Shown: positions 1 to 5,346 of the stretch, in pieces
Numbering within the stretch: position 1 is the first letter of the stretch
Layout: each line of letters opens with the position of its first letter
Program-made: the position numbers and the translations under genes
Notes under the pieces: generated by a model
What the model was told of the DNA's origin: nothing
The model's input: the letters and a program-made list of their open reading frames with translations, nothing else
Databases searched by the model: none
DNA from: Bacilli bacterium
Lineage (GTDB): Bacteria; Bacillota_I; Bacilli_A; RF39; UBA660
Assembly: GCA_900758895.1 (NCBI GenBank)
Contig: CAAETG010000079.1
Coordinates: 1 to 7,844, forward strand
DNA: 7,844 nucleotides
Direction: 5' to 3'

Positions 1-269
1 ATGAAGCATTAACTATCATGAAAGAAAATGAAAATTATGTTGTTTTAGATGTAAGAAGTAGAGAAGAATTTGACGAAAATCATATTGAAGGAGCCTTTAA
101 TTTGCCGTATGATGAAATAAATGAATTAATTGATATTAAGAAAGATACAATTATATTTGTTTATTGTAAAAGCGGAAACAGAAGTAAAGTTGCTGCTGAA
201 AAACTTTTAGAATTAGGGTATGAAGTATATGATTTAGGCGCTTACGAAAGTATTGATTTAGAAGAATAA
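1..269 (+). CDS. Rhodanese-like domain protein (5' end outside window)
   Basis: A single rhodanese domain, the fold that carries a persulfide or sulfane sulfur on an active-site cysteine. The reading frame (codons from position 3) is open to the left edge. The residues before the first internal Met (EALTI) match the usual start of the domain, where a helix precedes the LDVR strand, so the true start is upstream and the ATG at 18 is probably not it. Seen directly, counting from that ATG: LDVRSREEF (residues 10-18), the HIEGAFNLP segment (22-30), and the active-site loop CKSGNRS (50-56) with catalytic Cys50 and the Arg that closes the CX4R loop. The protein is small and, as far as visible, has no partner domain or membrane segment, so it is probably a cytosolic single-domain sulfurtransferase; the acceptor is unknown. 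The gene stops 48 nt before spoVS with no clear terminator between them, so co-transcription is possible. Confidence 0.88.
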   Translation, partial: EALTIMKENENYVVLDVRSREEFDENHIEGAFNLPYDEINELIDIKKDTIIFVYCKSGNRSKVAAEKLLELGYEVYDLGAYESIDLEE

Positions 270-317
270 TCTAGAAGTATTTTCATATATTTAATTAGAA
301 AGTCGAGGAAAATATAT

Positions 318-578
318 ATGGAAATATTAAAAGTATCTAGTAAATCTAATCCAAGTAAAGTAGCAGGAGCAATTGCTAACATATTTAGAGAAAAAGGAAC
401 AGTTGAAATTCAAACAATTGGTGCCGGCTCTCTTAATCAAGCAATTAAAGGAATTGCTATTGCTAGAGGATTTGTAGCACCTAGTGGTGATAATTTAGTA
501 GTAATACCAGCCTTTAATGATGTAGTAATTAATGGTGAAGATAAAACAGCAATGAAATTAATTGTTACAAAAAAATAA
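318..578 (+). CDS. spoVS: Stage V sporulation protein S
   Basis: An 86-residue protein, the full usual length of SpoVS, and almost collinear with the Bacillus protein as I remember it: MEILKVSSKSNPSKVAGAI at the N terminus, then EIQTIGAGSLNQAIKGIAIA (about 30-49), GFVAPSGDNL (51-60) and a C-terminal DKTAMKLIV. SpoVS is a small Alba-like, probably nucleic-acid-binding protein, needed in Bacillus for late sporulation and linked to septation. It also occurs in bacteria not known to form spores, so it does not by itself show that this organism sporulates. The start is fixed by a GAGG ribosome binding site at 305-308 and by the conserved N terminus. It lies 48 nt after the rhodanese gene and ends in an intrinsic terminator that begins inside its own stop codon. 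Confidence 0.95.
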   Translation: MEILKVSSKSNPSKVAGAIANIFREKGTVEIQTIGAGSLNQAIKGIAIARGFVAPSGDNLVVIPAFNDVVINGEDKTAMKLIVTKK

Positions 579-601
579 GTCAACAAAAAAGTTGACTTTT
601 T
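577..601 (+). terminator. Intrinsic terminator of spoVS, overlapping its stop codon
   Basis: An 8-bp perfect stem, AAGTCAAC (577-584) against GTTGACTT (591-598), with an A6 loop, is followed by more T residues. The first stem bases are the last two bases of the spoVS TAA (576-578), so the gene ends inside its terminator. A second T7 run follows at 609-615. Confidence 0.85.
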
Positions 602-632
602 ATATACGTTTTTTTGCTTTATCTCTAGCGAT

Positions 633-654
633 TATAATAAAAATAATTTATAAT
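633..654 (+). promoter_or_regulatory. Candidate -10 boxes for the DUF1292-led operon
   Basis: Two perfect TATAAT hexamers (633-638 and 649-654) lie in the short gap between the spoVS terminator and the next ribosome binding site. An operon promoter is expected here because a terminator lies just upstream. Neither hexamer has a good -35 at 16-18 nt (the first has only a T-run near 609-616). In such AT-rich DNA the match could be chance. Confidence 0.35.
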
Positions 655-672
655 AATAGTAGGGTGAGACTT

Positions 673-912
673 ATGAATGAAATGATTCTTGAAGACGTAG
701 ATGGAAACAAAATAAAAGCAACATTTTTATTTACACATTTTGATTATCATTTTGGTAAAAATTATATTGTCTATTTAGTAGATAATGATTTACTAGCATC
801 TTCTTATGAAATTGTTGATGATAAATATATTATTGACAATGATTTATCGAGTGCTGAGTATGATATGATTGACAAAGTAATTGAAAGTAAAATGGGTGAG
901 GAAAGTGAATAA
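673..912 (+). CDS. DUF1292-like small protein
   Basis: A 79-residue acidic protein. Its pattern, an N-terminal strand MILEDVDGNKIKATFLF (4-20), then GKNYIVYLVDND (28-39), an acidic hairpin and a final helix, fits the DUF1292 / YrzB-like family of small Bacillota proteins, whose function is unknown. I see no signal peptide or membrane segment. The frame is open further upstream (to 562), but the ATG at 673 is preceded by AGGGTGAG (661-668), and an upstream start would overlap spoVS and read through the terminator. It is the first gene of a four-gene operon. Its last 8 nt overlap the GTG start of the next gene, and the ribosome binding site of that gene lies inside this coding sequence, so translation is probably coupled. 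The family assignment is by pattern only. Confidence 0.72.
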   Translation: MNEMILEDVDGNKIKATFLFTHFDYHFGKNYIVYLVDNDLLASSYEIVDDKYIIDNDLSSAEYDMIDKVIESKMGEESE

Positions 913-2197
913 ATTTTATATTGATGAAAATAAAGGACGTAAGTATTATGCCTATGAATATCAAAATGATCAAGTAAAATACATTTCTTTAGAAGATAAA
1001 GATATTTTAACGTTGTTATCTAGTATTTCCGAAGATAGAATAAGAGAAATACATGACCAAGGAAAATCTATGGAAGTAACATTTAGTAATGGAATTACAT
1101 TAATCATCGATAATTTAAAAATCTTTTTCCCTCATCATGATTTTTTTGACCACTATTTTGAAAAACTTTTAAATCAATTAAATGCTGCTTTAGAAAAATC
1201 GAACTGGAAAGACTATAAAGAAAAATTACCTAAAAATCATACTCCTACTGTAAATAGAAAGAAAAAGAGCAAGCTACCAACAAAAACAATGATTACAGCA
1301 TGGGCCTTATCTTTTTCTATTGCTATATCATGTCTAGCCTCATCTTTAGGAAAACAAAAAATAGAAGAACAAAATTTAAAAGAAGAACATGAAATTAGCT
1401 ATAGTGTACCCAAAGTTAGTATGCCAGAGTTACCGATTGAACAGACGAATCCTTCTTCTACGTTGGAAAGTGAAAGTAAAATCCAAGTAGAACTAGCTTT
1501 TAATGATGAAAGTGCAAGTGGAAAACTAGAACAAACAATAAAGAATTGCGCACCTTACTTAGATGAATGGATTGAAAGATATGGCTTACCCAAAGATCTT
1601 ACTTATGCTTTAGTATGTCAAGAATCAGGCACTTTTGATTTAACGATAAATTCTCTTGGTTCTGTTGGCCCCATGCAACTTCAGGTAGACCAGTATCATA
1701 ATGAAAATGCGATTGAAAAGATAACCGTGCCAGTCTATGAAAATGGTGTTTTAACGGGAAAATATGATGAGTTTTATGTAGCAGATTCACGTCACTTAGA
1801 TGATCCAAGACTAGAGGGTAAAAATTATTTAGTAATGCAAAATTTGGAAGATAACTTTCAAATTGGTTGTGCCGTGTTAAGAAGATGTATCGATCGTTAT
1901 AAAAATATTTTTGTCGCTATAGATGCTTATAATAAAGGATTATACTGTTTATCTAATTGTTGTACGGAAGAAAAAATAGAACAATATAAAAATGATTTTG
2001 AAGATTTTTCATGGATAAGCATCATCACCAATGCGAAAGGAACAAATTATGGTGATCCTAACTATTTATGGAATGTACTTCGCTATTTAGATACGGGAGT
2101 AAGAGGAGAAGCCAATATTCAATATTATTATGGTGATGAACTAATAAATGTAGACTTAATCAATACAAACGTGTATAATAATGAACTCAAGAGGTGA
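905..2197 (+). CDS. Membrane-anchored lytic transglycosylase-like (SLT/lysozyme-fold) protein
   Basis: A 430-residue protein in three parts. Residues 1 to about 115 are a charged, probably cytoplasmic domain that I do not recognise. Residues 128-149 form one hydrophobic helix after a KKK stretch, which predicts cytoplasm-in topology. After a low-complexity linker, an extracytoplasmic domain (about 210-405) has the SLT pattern: YALVCQESGTFD with probable catalytic Glu240, then GSVGPMQLQ (252-260), then AIDAYNKG (338-345). Enzymes of this fold cleave the MurNAc-GlcNAc bond of peptidoglycan. The stretch between the second and third motifs is long and holds a Tyr/Asp-rich insert. The outer part has seven cysteines (215, 238, 322, 328, 348, 352, 353). 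GTG at 905 is chosen because GGTGAGG lies at 895-901; the TTG at 881 has no such site. The start overlaps the previous gene by 8 nt, and the next gene starts 4 nt after the stop. Confidence 0.8.
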   Translation: MNKFYIDENKGRKYYAYEYQNDQVKYISLEDKDILTLLSSISEDRIREIHDQGKSMEVTFSNGITLIIDNLKIFFPHHDFFDHYFEKLLNQLNAALEKSNWKDYKEKLPKNHTPTVNRKKKSKLPTKTMITAWALSFSIAISCLASSLGKQKIEEQNLKEEHEISYSVPKVSMPELPIEQTNPSSTLESESKIQVELAFNDESASGKLEQTIKNCAPYLDEWIERYGLPKDLTYALVCQESGTFDLTINSLGSVGPMQLQVDQYHNENAIEKITVPVYENGVLTGKYDEFYVADSRHLDDPRLEGKNYLVMQNLEDNFQIGCAVLRRCIDRYKNIFVAIDAYNKGLYCLSNCCTEEKIEQYKNDFEDFSWISIITNAKGTNYGDPNYLWNVLRYLDTGVRGEANIQYYYGDELINVDLINTNVYNNELKR

Positions 2198-2201
2198 TAA
2201 A

Positions 2202-2912
2202 ATGAATCGTGTTGTATTAGTAACTGGAGCCTCTCGTGGTTTAGGAGCAAGCATTGTCAAAGTGTTTCTAGAAAATAAAGATATTGTTTATGTAAATTAT
2301 TTCCGTAGTCGAAACAAAGCAGAAGAATTAGGAAAAAAATATGAATTAGCAATTCCTATATACTGTGATGTATCAAATGAACAAGAAGTAAAAGAAATGA
2401 TCGAACAAATAAAAAAAGAACAAGGGCATTTAGATATTATTGTCAATAATGCAGGAATTGCCAAAGACTCATTGGTGGAAGATAAAACCAAAGAAAGTTT
2501 TACAACTGTTTTACAAACCAATTTAATTGGTCCCTTTTTAGTGTGCAAATATGGAAGAAAAATAATGAAAAAGGGGAATATCATTAATATTTCTTCAAAT
2601 ACAGGTATTGATGCTTATTACCCCTATGGTTTAGATTATGATGCTTCAAAAGCAGGGCTCATTTCTCTAACTCATAATTTAGCGATCGAATATGCTCCTA
2701 ATATTAGAGTCAATGCGGTAGCTCCCGGATGGATCAATACTGATATGAACAAAGAATTAGATGAAGAATTTAAAAAAGAAGAATGCAAGAAGATTTTATT
2801 AAATCGTTTTGCAGAGCCGAGTGAAGTAGCAAATGTTGTCTTTTTCTTGGCAAGTGAAGAAGCAAGCTATATCAACGATTCTATAATAAAAGTAGATGGA
2901 GGGTTAAAATGA
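2202..2912 (+). CDS. SDR-family NAD(P)H oxidoreductase (FabG-like)
   Basis: A 236-residue classical short-chain dehydrogenase/reductase. The Rossmann cofactor motif TGASRGLG is at 8-15, CDVSNEQEV at 55-63, NNAG at 82-85, the conserved Asn at 107, the catalytic Ser in ISS (130-132), the YDASK motif with Tyr146 and Lys150, and the PG motif at 175-176. The C terminus has the FabG-like VDGG. Length and motifs fit 3-oxoacyl-ACP reductase FabG, but the same pattern covers other reductases, including the EF-P 5-aminopentanone reductase (YmfI) found in Bacillota. No fatty-acid genes lie nearby, so I leave the substrate open. The ATG at 2202 is chosen because AGAGGTGA lies at 2190-2196; an in-frame ATG at 2181 would lie inside the previous gene with no site. 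The stop overlaps the next start as ATGA (2909-2912), which indicates translational coupling to the PLP enzyme. Confidence 0.88.
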   Translation: MNRVVLVTGASRGLGASIVKVFLENKDIVYVNYFRSRNKAEELGKKYELAIPIYCDVSNEQEVKEMIEQIKKEQGHLDIIVNNAGIAKDSLVEDKTKESFTTVLQTNLIGPFLVCKYGRKIMKKGNIINISSNTGIDAYYPYGLDYDASKAGLISLTHNLAIEYAPNIRVNAVAPGWINTDMNKELDEEFKKEECKKILLNRFAEPSEVANVVFFLASEEASYINDSIIKVDGGLK

Positions 2913-4129
2913 TTGATGAATTAGTAAAAAAGTGCGAATTAGAATGTGCCGATCTATTTAAGAAAATAGAAGAAACAGAAAGTTATTTTAGTGCTTTGGT
3001 TTTAAATGCTTTTAGAGAAGAAAAAATAAGTGAAAGCCATTTTAATATGACAACTGGATATGGCTACAATGATTTGGGTAGAGATGCAATTGAAAGAGTA
3101 TTTGCAAGAGTATTAAAAGGGGAATCTGCTTTAGTTAGAAATCAATTTATTAGTGGATCCCATGCTTTATCAACAACTCTTTTCGCTCTTCTTCGCCCTG
3201 GTGATACGTTGTTATCAATCACTGGACTTCCCTATGATACTTTACATGAAGTAATTGGAATCAAAGAAAACTCTAGTTCCTTAAAAAGTTTTGATATTCA
3301 TTATGAACAAATTGATTTAATTGATAATCATTTTGATATCGAAGCAATCTTAAAAAAACTAAAGGAGAAAAAAATAAAATTAATTGAAATACAAAGAAGT
3401 AGGGGATATTCTGCTAGAAAAAGTATTTTAATAGATGAGATCAAAGAAGTAATACAAAAAATAAGAGAAGTAGACCAAGAAGTAATCATTATGGTAGATA
3501 ATTGTTACTGTGAAATGGTGGAAATTACATCACCTCTAGAAGTAGGTGCAAACATAATTGTCGGATCTCTAATTAAAAATTTAGGCGGATCCATAGCTAG
3601 TAATGGTGCTTACATCTGTGGTGATAAAAACTTAATTACGCTTTGTGCAGAAAGATTAAATTTACCGGGTGAAGGATTAGATGTAGGTCCAAGCTTAGGA
3701 GCTAACAAAAGTATTCTACAAGGTTTATATTTTGCTCCAAGTGTTGTAGCATCAAGCCTAAAAACGGCCGTTCTAGCTTCTTATTTATTAGAACATTTAG
3801 GATTTGATGTATCACCAAAATATAATGAACCTCGAGCAGATATTGTGGAAGCAATTACTTTTAAGGATCGTAATTTATTAATAAAATATGTGGAAGGAAT
3901 TCAAAAATATTCACCAATTGATTCTAATATGGTACCTATACCAGCCCCAATGCCTGGATATGATGATGATGTTATTATGGCAAGTGGCTCTTTTACGCAA
4001 GGCTCAAGTATTGAACTTTCTTGTGATGGACCATTAAGAGAACCTTATATTGCCTATATGCAAGGAGGCGTAACCTATCAATATGGTAAAATAGCCATAG
4101 TAAATACCATAAAGGATCTAACGTCGTAA
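2909..4129 (+). CDS. PLP-dependent enzyme of the YnbB / methionine gamma-lyase-like family
   Basis: A 406-residue protein collinear with the fold-type I PLP family often annotated as aluminium resistance protein or methionine gamma-lyase family protein (Bacillus YnbB). Seen directly: FNMTTGYGYNDLGRD (45-59), RNQFISGSHAL (77-87), which resembles the phosphate-binding loop region, VDNCYCE (196-202) with the cofactor-ring Asp197, and GSLIKNLGG (219-227) with Lys223 as the probable Schiff-base lysine. Toward the end are PIPAPMPGYDDDVIMASGSF (343-362) and a Gly-rich tail. Members are predicted C-S lyases or related enzymes, but the physiological substrate is not settled, so no reaction is claimed. 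A ribosome binding site, GGAGGG, sits at 2898-2903 in the preceding gene, and the start overlaps its stop by 4 nt. It is the last gene of the operon and is followed by a terminator at 4171. Confidence 0.87.
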   Translation: MIDELVKKCELECADLFKKIEETESYFSALVLNAFREEKISESHFNMTTGYGYNDLGRDAIERVFARVLKGESALVRNQFISGSHALSTTLFALLRPGDTLLSITGLPYDTLHEVIGIKENSSSLKSFDIHYEQIDLIDNHFDIEAILKKLKEKKIKLIEIQRSRGYSARKSILIDEIKEVIQKIREVDQEVIIMVDNCYCEMVEITSPLEVGANIIVGSLIKNLGGSIASNGAYICGDKNLITLCAERLNLPGEGLDVGPSLGANKSILQGLYFAPSVVASSLKTAVLASYLLEHLGFDVSPKYNEPRADIVEAITFKDRNLLIKYVEGIQKYSPIDSNMVPIPAPMPGYDDDVIMASGSFTQGSSIELSCDGPLREPYIAYMQGGVTYQYGKIAIVNTIKDLTS

Positions 4130-4170
4130 AATAAAGTAAAAAAACACGAAATATAATGAAATTTATTGAA

Positions 4171-4206
4171 AAAGATGTCAAAAAGTTATTGACATCTTTC
4201 TTTATT
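4171..4206 (+). terminator. Terminator at the end of the four-gene operon
   Basis: An 11-bp perfect stem (4171-4181 against 4189-4199; core AAGATGTCA/TGACATCTT) has a 7-nt loop and a T-rich tail. The 3' arm contains the -35 box of the following tRNA promoter. Confidence 0.8.
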
Positions 4207-4217
4207 AATGATATATT
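4189..4217 (+). promoter_or_regulatory. Promoter of the tRNA operon
   Basis: A consensus -35, TTGACA (4189-4194), is followed by exactly 17 bp and then TATATT (4212-4217) with an extended -10 TG at 4209-4210. Transcription should start about 4224, some 14 nt before tRNA-Val. This is the best sigma-A-type promoter in the window, as expected for a stable-RNA operon. The -35 lies in the 3' arm of the upstream terminator. Confidence 0.83.
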
Positions 4218-4237
4218 AAATTACGTCAATGGGAAAT

Positions 4238-4314
4238 GGGCGCTTAGCTCAGTTGGTTAGAGCACCTGCCTTACAAGCAGGGGGTCATAGGTTCGAGTCC
4301 TATAGCGCCCACCA
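4238..4314 (+). tRNA. tRNA-Val (anticodon UAC)
   Basis: A 77-nt cloverleaf with acceptor GGGCGCT/AGCGCCC, anticodon stem CCTGC/GCAGG, loop CTTACAA with anticodon TAC at 4272-4274, a GTTCGAGTC T-loop region, discriminator A and an encoded CCA. It is the first gene of the five-tRNA operon. The 11-nt spacer to the next tRNA is T-rich. Confidence 0.97.
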
Positions 4315-4361
4315 TTGTTTTTTTTGCCGACATAGCGTAACTGGCAGCGCAACTGACTTGT

Positions 4362-4986
4362 GGGATAGAAGCAGAAGCTTTTTGAACTATCTTGCACCTA
4401 TAACTAGAAATGGTTATAGTGGACGTCGCTAATTCGGGGAAAGCTAAATGAATTATTAGGGGGACTATGAATTGTAGAAATTGTGGGATGCCATTAAAAA
4501 GAGGTACGAATTATTGTAGTAACTCTTGCCAAAAAAATTATGAATATAAGAAATATATTCATGATTGGAAATTAGGACTAAATGATGGCATGAAGGGGAA
4601 ATATCAAATTTCTAATCATGTAAGACATTATTTATATGAAAAGTATAATTATAAATGTGCAAAATGTGGTTGGAATAAAGAAAATCCTTATAGCCATATT
4701 GTTCCTTTAGAAATTGAACATATTGATGGTAATTATTTAAACAATTCAGAATCCAATCTTATTCTTTTGTGTCCTAATTGTCATGCTTTAACAGCTACCT
4801 ATAAAGGTGCTAATAAAGGACATGGACGCAAAGAAAGAAGTAAATATAGTTTATATGCCAATCCCGAGCTAAAGGTTAAGCCTTGAGTGTAGAGACTTTA
4901 TACGACGAACCTAAGTCATAAAGATATGGTTAAGAGAAAGTCCAGACTACAAACACAAAAATGGTAGTGAAAGCTATAGTAGTATG
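4362..4986 (+). mobile_element. Group I self-splicing intron (IC3-like) in tRNA-Thr, with HNH ORF
   Basis: A 625-nt intron. Pairings assigned by eye: P1, where exon end and intron GTGGGATAG (4360-4368) pairs with CTATCTTGC (4387-4395), putting the last exon base U4361 opposite G4394, the required U-G wobble; P2, a 9-bp hairpin with GAAA tetraloop (4398-4419); P3, CGTCG (4424-4428) with CGACG (4903-4907); P4, TTCGGG (4433-4438) with CCCGAG (4863-4868); P5, GCTAAA (4443-4448) with 4850-4858, bulged; P6, 4869-4875 with 4881-4887, one mismatch; P7, GACTTT (4894-4899) with AAAGTC (4937-4942); P8, AACC (4908-4911) with GGTT (4928-4931); P9, ACTAC (4946-4950) with GTAGT (4964-4968). The last base is G4986. 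The order is right for a group I core, and the AATTCGGGGAAAGCTAAAT and CAATCCCGAG segments resemble those of cyanobacterial tRNA-Leu introns. The ORF sits in the P5 region. Splicing activity is inferred, not shown. Confidence 0.92.
4467..4886 (+). CDS. Intron-encoded HNH homing endonuclease (putative)
   Basis: A 139-residue protein inside the tRNA-Thr intron. The N terminus has a zinc-ribbon-like cluster (C3, C6, C17, C21), which may bind DNA. The C-terminal half is an HNH nuclease: CAKC (64-67), LEIEHIDGN (81-89) with His85, the NNSESNL segment (92-98) with Asn97, and LCPNCH (101-106) with Cys102, Cys105 and His106. The two CxxC pairs would hold the structural zinc, and His85/Asn97/His106 are the likely H-N-H residues. 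Such enzymes cut intron-less copies of the host gene so that repair copies the intron in; that role is inferred from position. AGGGGGA (4458-4464) precedes the ATG. The last 12 or so codons overlap ribozyme strands P5', P4' and P6, and the TGA lies in P6. The frame is intact, so the element may still be mobile or only recently inactive. Confidence 0.9.
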   Translation: MNCRNCGMPLKRGTNYCSNSCQKNYEYKKYIHDWKLGLNDGMKGKYQISNHVRHYLYEKYNYKCAKCGWNKENPYSHIVPLEIEHIDGNYLNNSESNLILLCPNCHALTATYKGANKGHGRKERSKYSLYANPELKVKP

Positions 4987-5035
4987 AATCAGTAGGTTGG
5001 GGGTTCGACTCCCTCTGTCGGCACCATTTATTTAT

Positions 5036-5119
5036 GGGGAGATAGCGAAGTGGCCAAACGCGGCAGACTGTAAATCTGTTCCTTCGGGTTCCATGGTTCG
5101 AATCCATGTCTCCCCACCA
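5036..5119 (+). tRNA. tRNA-Tyr (anticodon GUA)
   Basis: An 84-nt class II tRNA with acceptor GGGGAGA/TCTCCCC, anticodon stem GCAGA/TCTGT, loop CTGTAAA with GTA at 5070-5072, the long variable arm typical of bacterial tRNA-Tyr (TTCCTTCGGG region), and an encoded CCA. It begins 9 nt after tRNA-Thr. Confidence 0.97.
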
Positions 5120-5128
5120 CTTTATTAT

Positions 5129-5204
5129 TGCCTCGTAGCCAAGTGGTAAGGCATCAGACTTTGACTCTGACATTCCGCTGGTTCGAACCCAGCCGAGGCA
5201 GCCA
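5129..5204 (+). tRNA. tRNA-Gln (anticodon UUG)
   Basis: A 76-nt tRNA with acceptor TGCCTCG/CGAGGCA (U1-A72 at the top, usual for tRNA-Gln), anticodon stem TCAGA/TCTGA, loop CTTTGAC with TTG at 5161-5163, discriminator G and an encoded CCA. Confidence 0.96.
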
Positions 5205-5209
5205 TACTT

Positions 5210-5285
5210 GGTTCGCTAGCTCAGTAGGTAGAGCATTTGACTTTTAATCAAAGGGTCGAGGGTTCGAATCCCTCGCGAGCCACCA
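5210..5285 (+). tRNA. tRNA-Lys (anticodon UUU)
   Basis: A 76-nt tRNA with acceptor GGTTCGC/GCGAGCC (one U-G pair), anticodon stem TTTGA/TCAAA, loop CTTTTAA with TTT at 5243-5245, a GTTCGAATC T loop and an encoded CCA. It is the last tRNA of the cluster and lies just upstream of a strong terminator. Confidence 0.97.
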
Positions 5286-5299
5286 TCGAGTTTATAAGG

Positions 5300-5327
5300 G
5301 TTTATGAGGATTTCATAAACTTTTTTT
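5300..5327 (+). terminator. Terminator of the tRNA operon
   Basis: An 8-bp perfect stem, GTTTATGA (5300-5307) against TCATAAAC (5313-5320), with a 5-nt loop, is followed directly by T7 (5321-5327). Confidence 0.92.
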
Positions 5328-5346
5328 ATGCTCTTTTTTTGAAAAA

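Larger units (their letters stand above)
4326..5026 (+). tRNA. tRNA-Thr (anticodon UGU), split by a group I intron
   Basis: Two exons, 4326-4361 (36 nt) and 4987-5026 (40 nt), join to a perfect 76-nt tRNA with encoded CCA. The acceptor GCCGACA in exon 1 pairs with TGTCGGC in exon 2. The anticodon stem ACTGA pairs with TCAGT, and the joined loop CTTGTAA gives anticodon TGT. The D stem (GCGT/GCGC, with one U-G pair) and the T arm are intact. The joined anticodon arm and variable region are very like Bacillus tRNA-Thr(UGU). The break lies between positions 36 and 37. This boundary is the only one I found that gives a 7-nt loop, a U ending exon 1 and a G ending the intron. A standard search tuned to short or no introns could miss this gene. 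It decodes ACA, and by wobble perhaps other Thr codons. Confidence 0.93.

Noticed and set aside
562..672. Upstream extension of the DUF1292-like gene
   Set aside because: It overlaps spoVS and its terminator, encodes a T-run-derived hydrophobic stretch, and lacks a ribosome binding site; the ATG at 673 has one.
1599..1808. Minus-strand open frame inside the transglycosylase gene
   Set aside because: Shadow frame of a well-supported gene, with no start signals. The same holds for 2297-2584, 3993-4181, 5516-5734, 6227-6430 and 6427-6681.
4318..4325. T8 run after tRNA-Val as a terminator
   Set aside because: There is no hairpin other than the tRNA itself, and the next tRNAs have no promoter of their own; it is read as a spacer.
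4351..4370. Other splice sites for the intron giving anticodons TTG or TGG
   Set aside because: They would need the intron to end in a base other than G or exon 1 not to end in U, and they disagree with the tRNA-Thr-like body.
4229..4432. Open frame across tRNA-Val and tRNA-Thr exon 1 on the plus strand
   Set aside because: It reads through a tRNA, the tRNA-Thr exon and the start of the intron; there is no ribosome binding site or protein-like pattern.
4362..4986. Group II intron or archaeal-type bulge-helix-bulge intron
   Set aside because: There is no GUGYG start, no domain V-like hairpin before the 3' end and no reverse transcriptase; the P3/P7 pseudoknot core fits group I.
4916..5173. 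Minus-strand open frame across tRNA-Gln, tRNA-Tyr and the tRNA-Thr 3' exon
   Set aside because: It is antisense to structural RNA genes. The peptide is the familiar false product of tRNA antisense strands.
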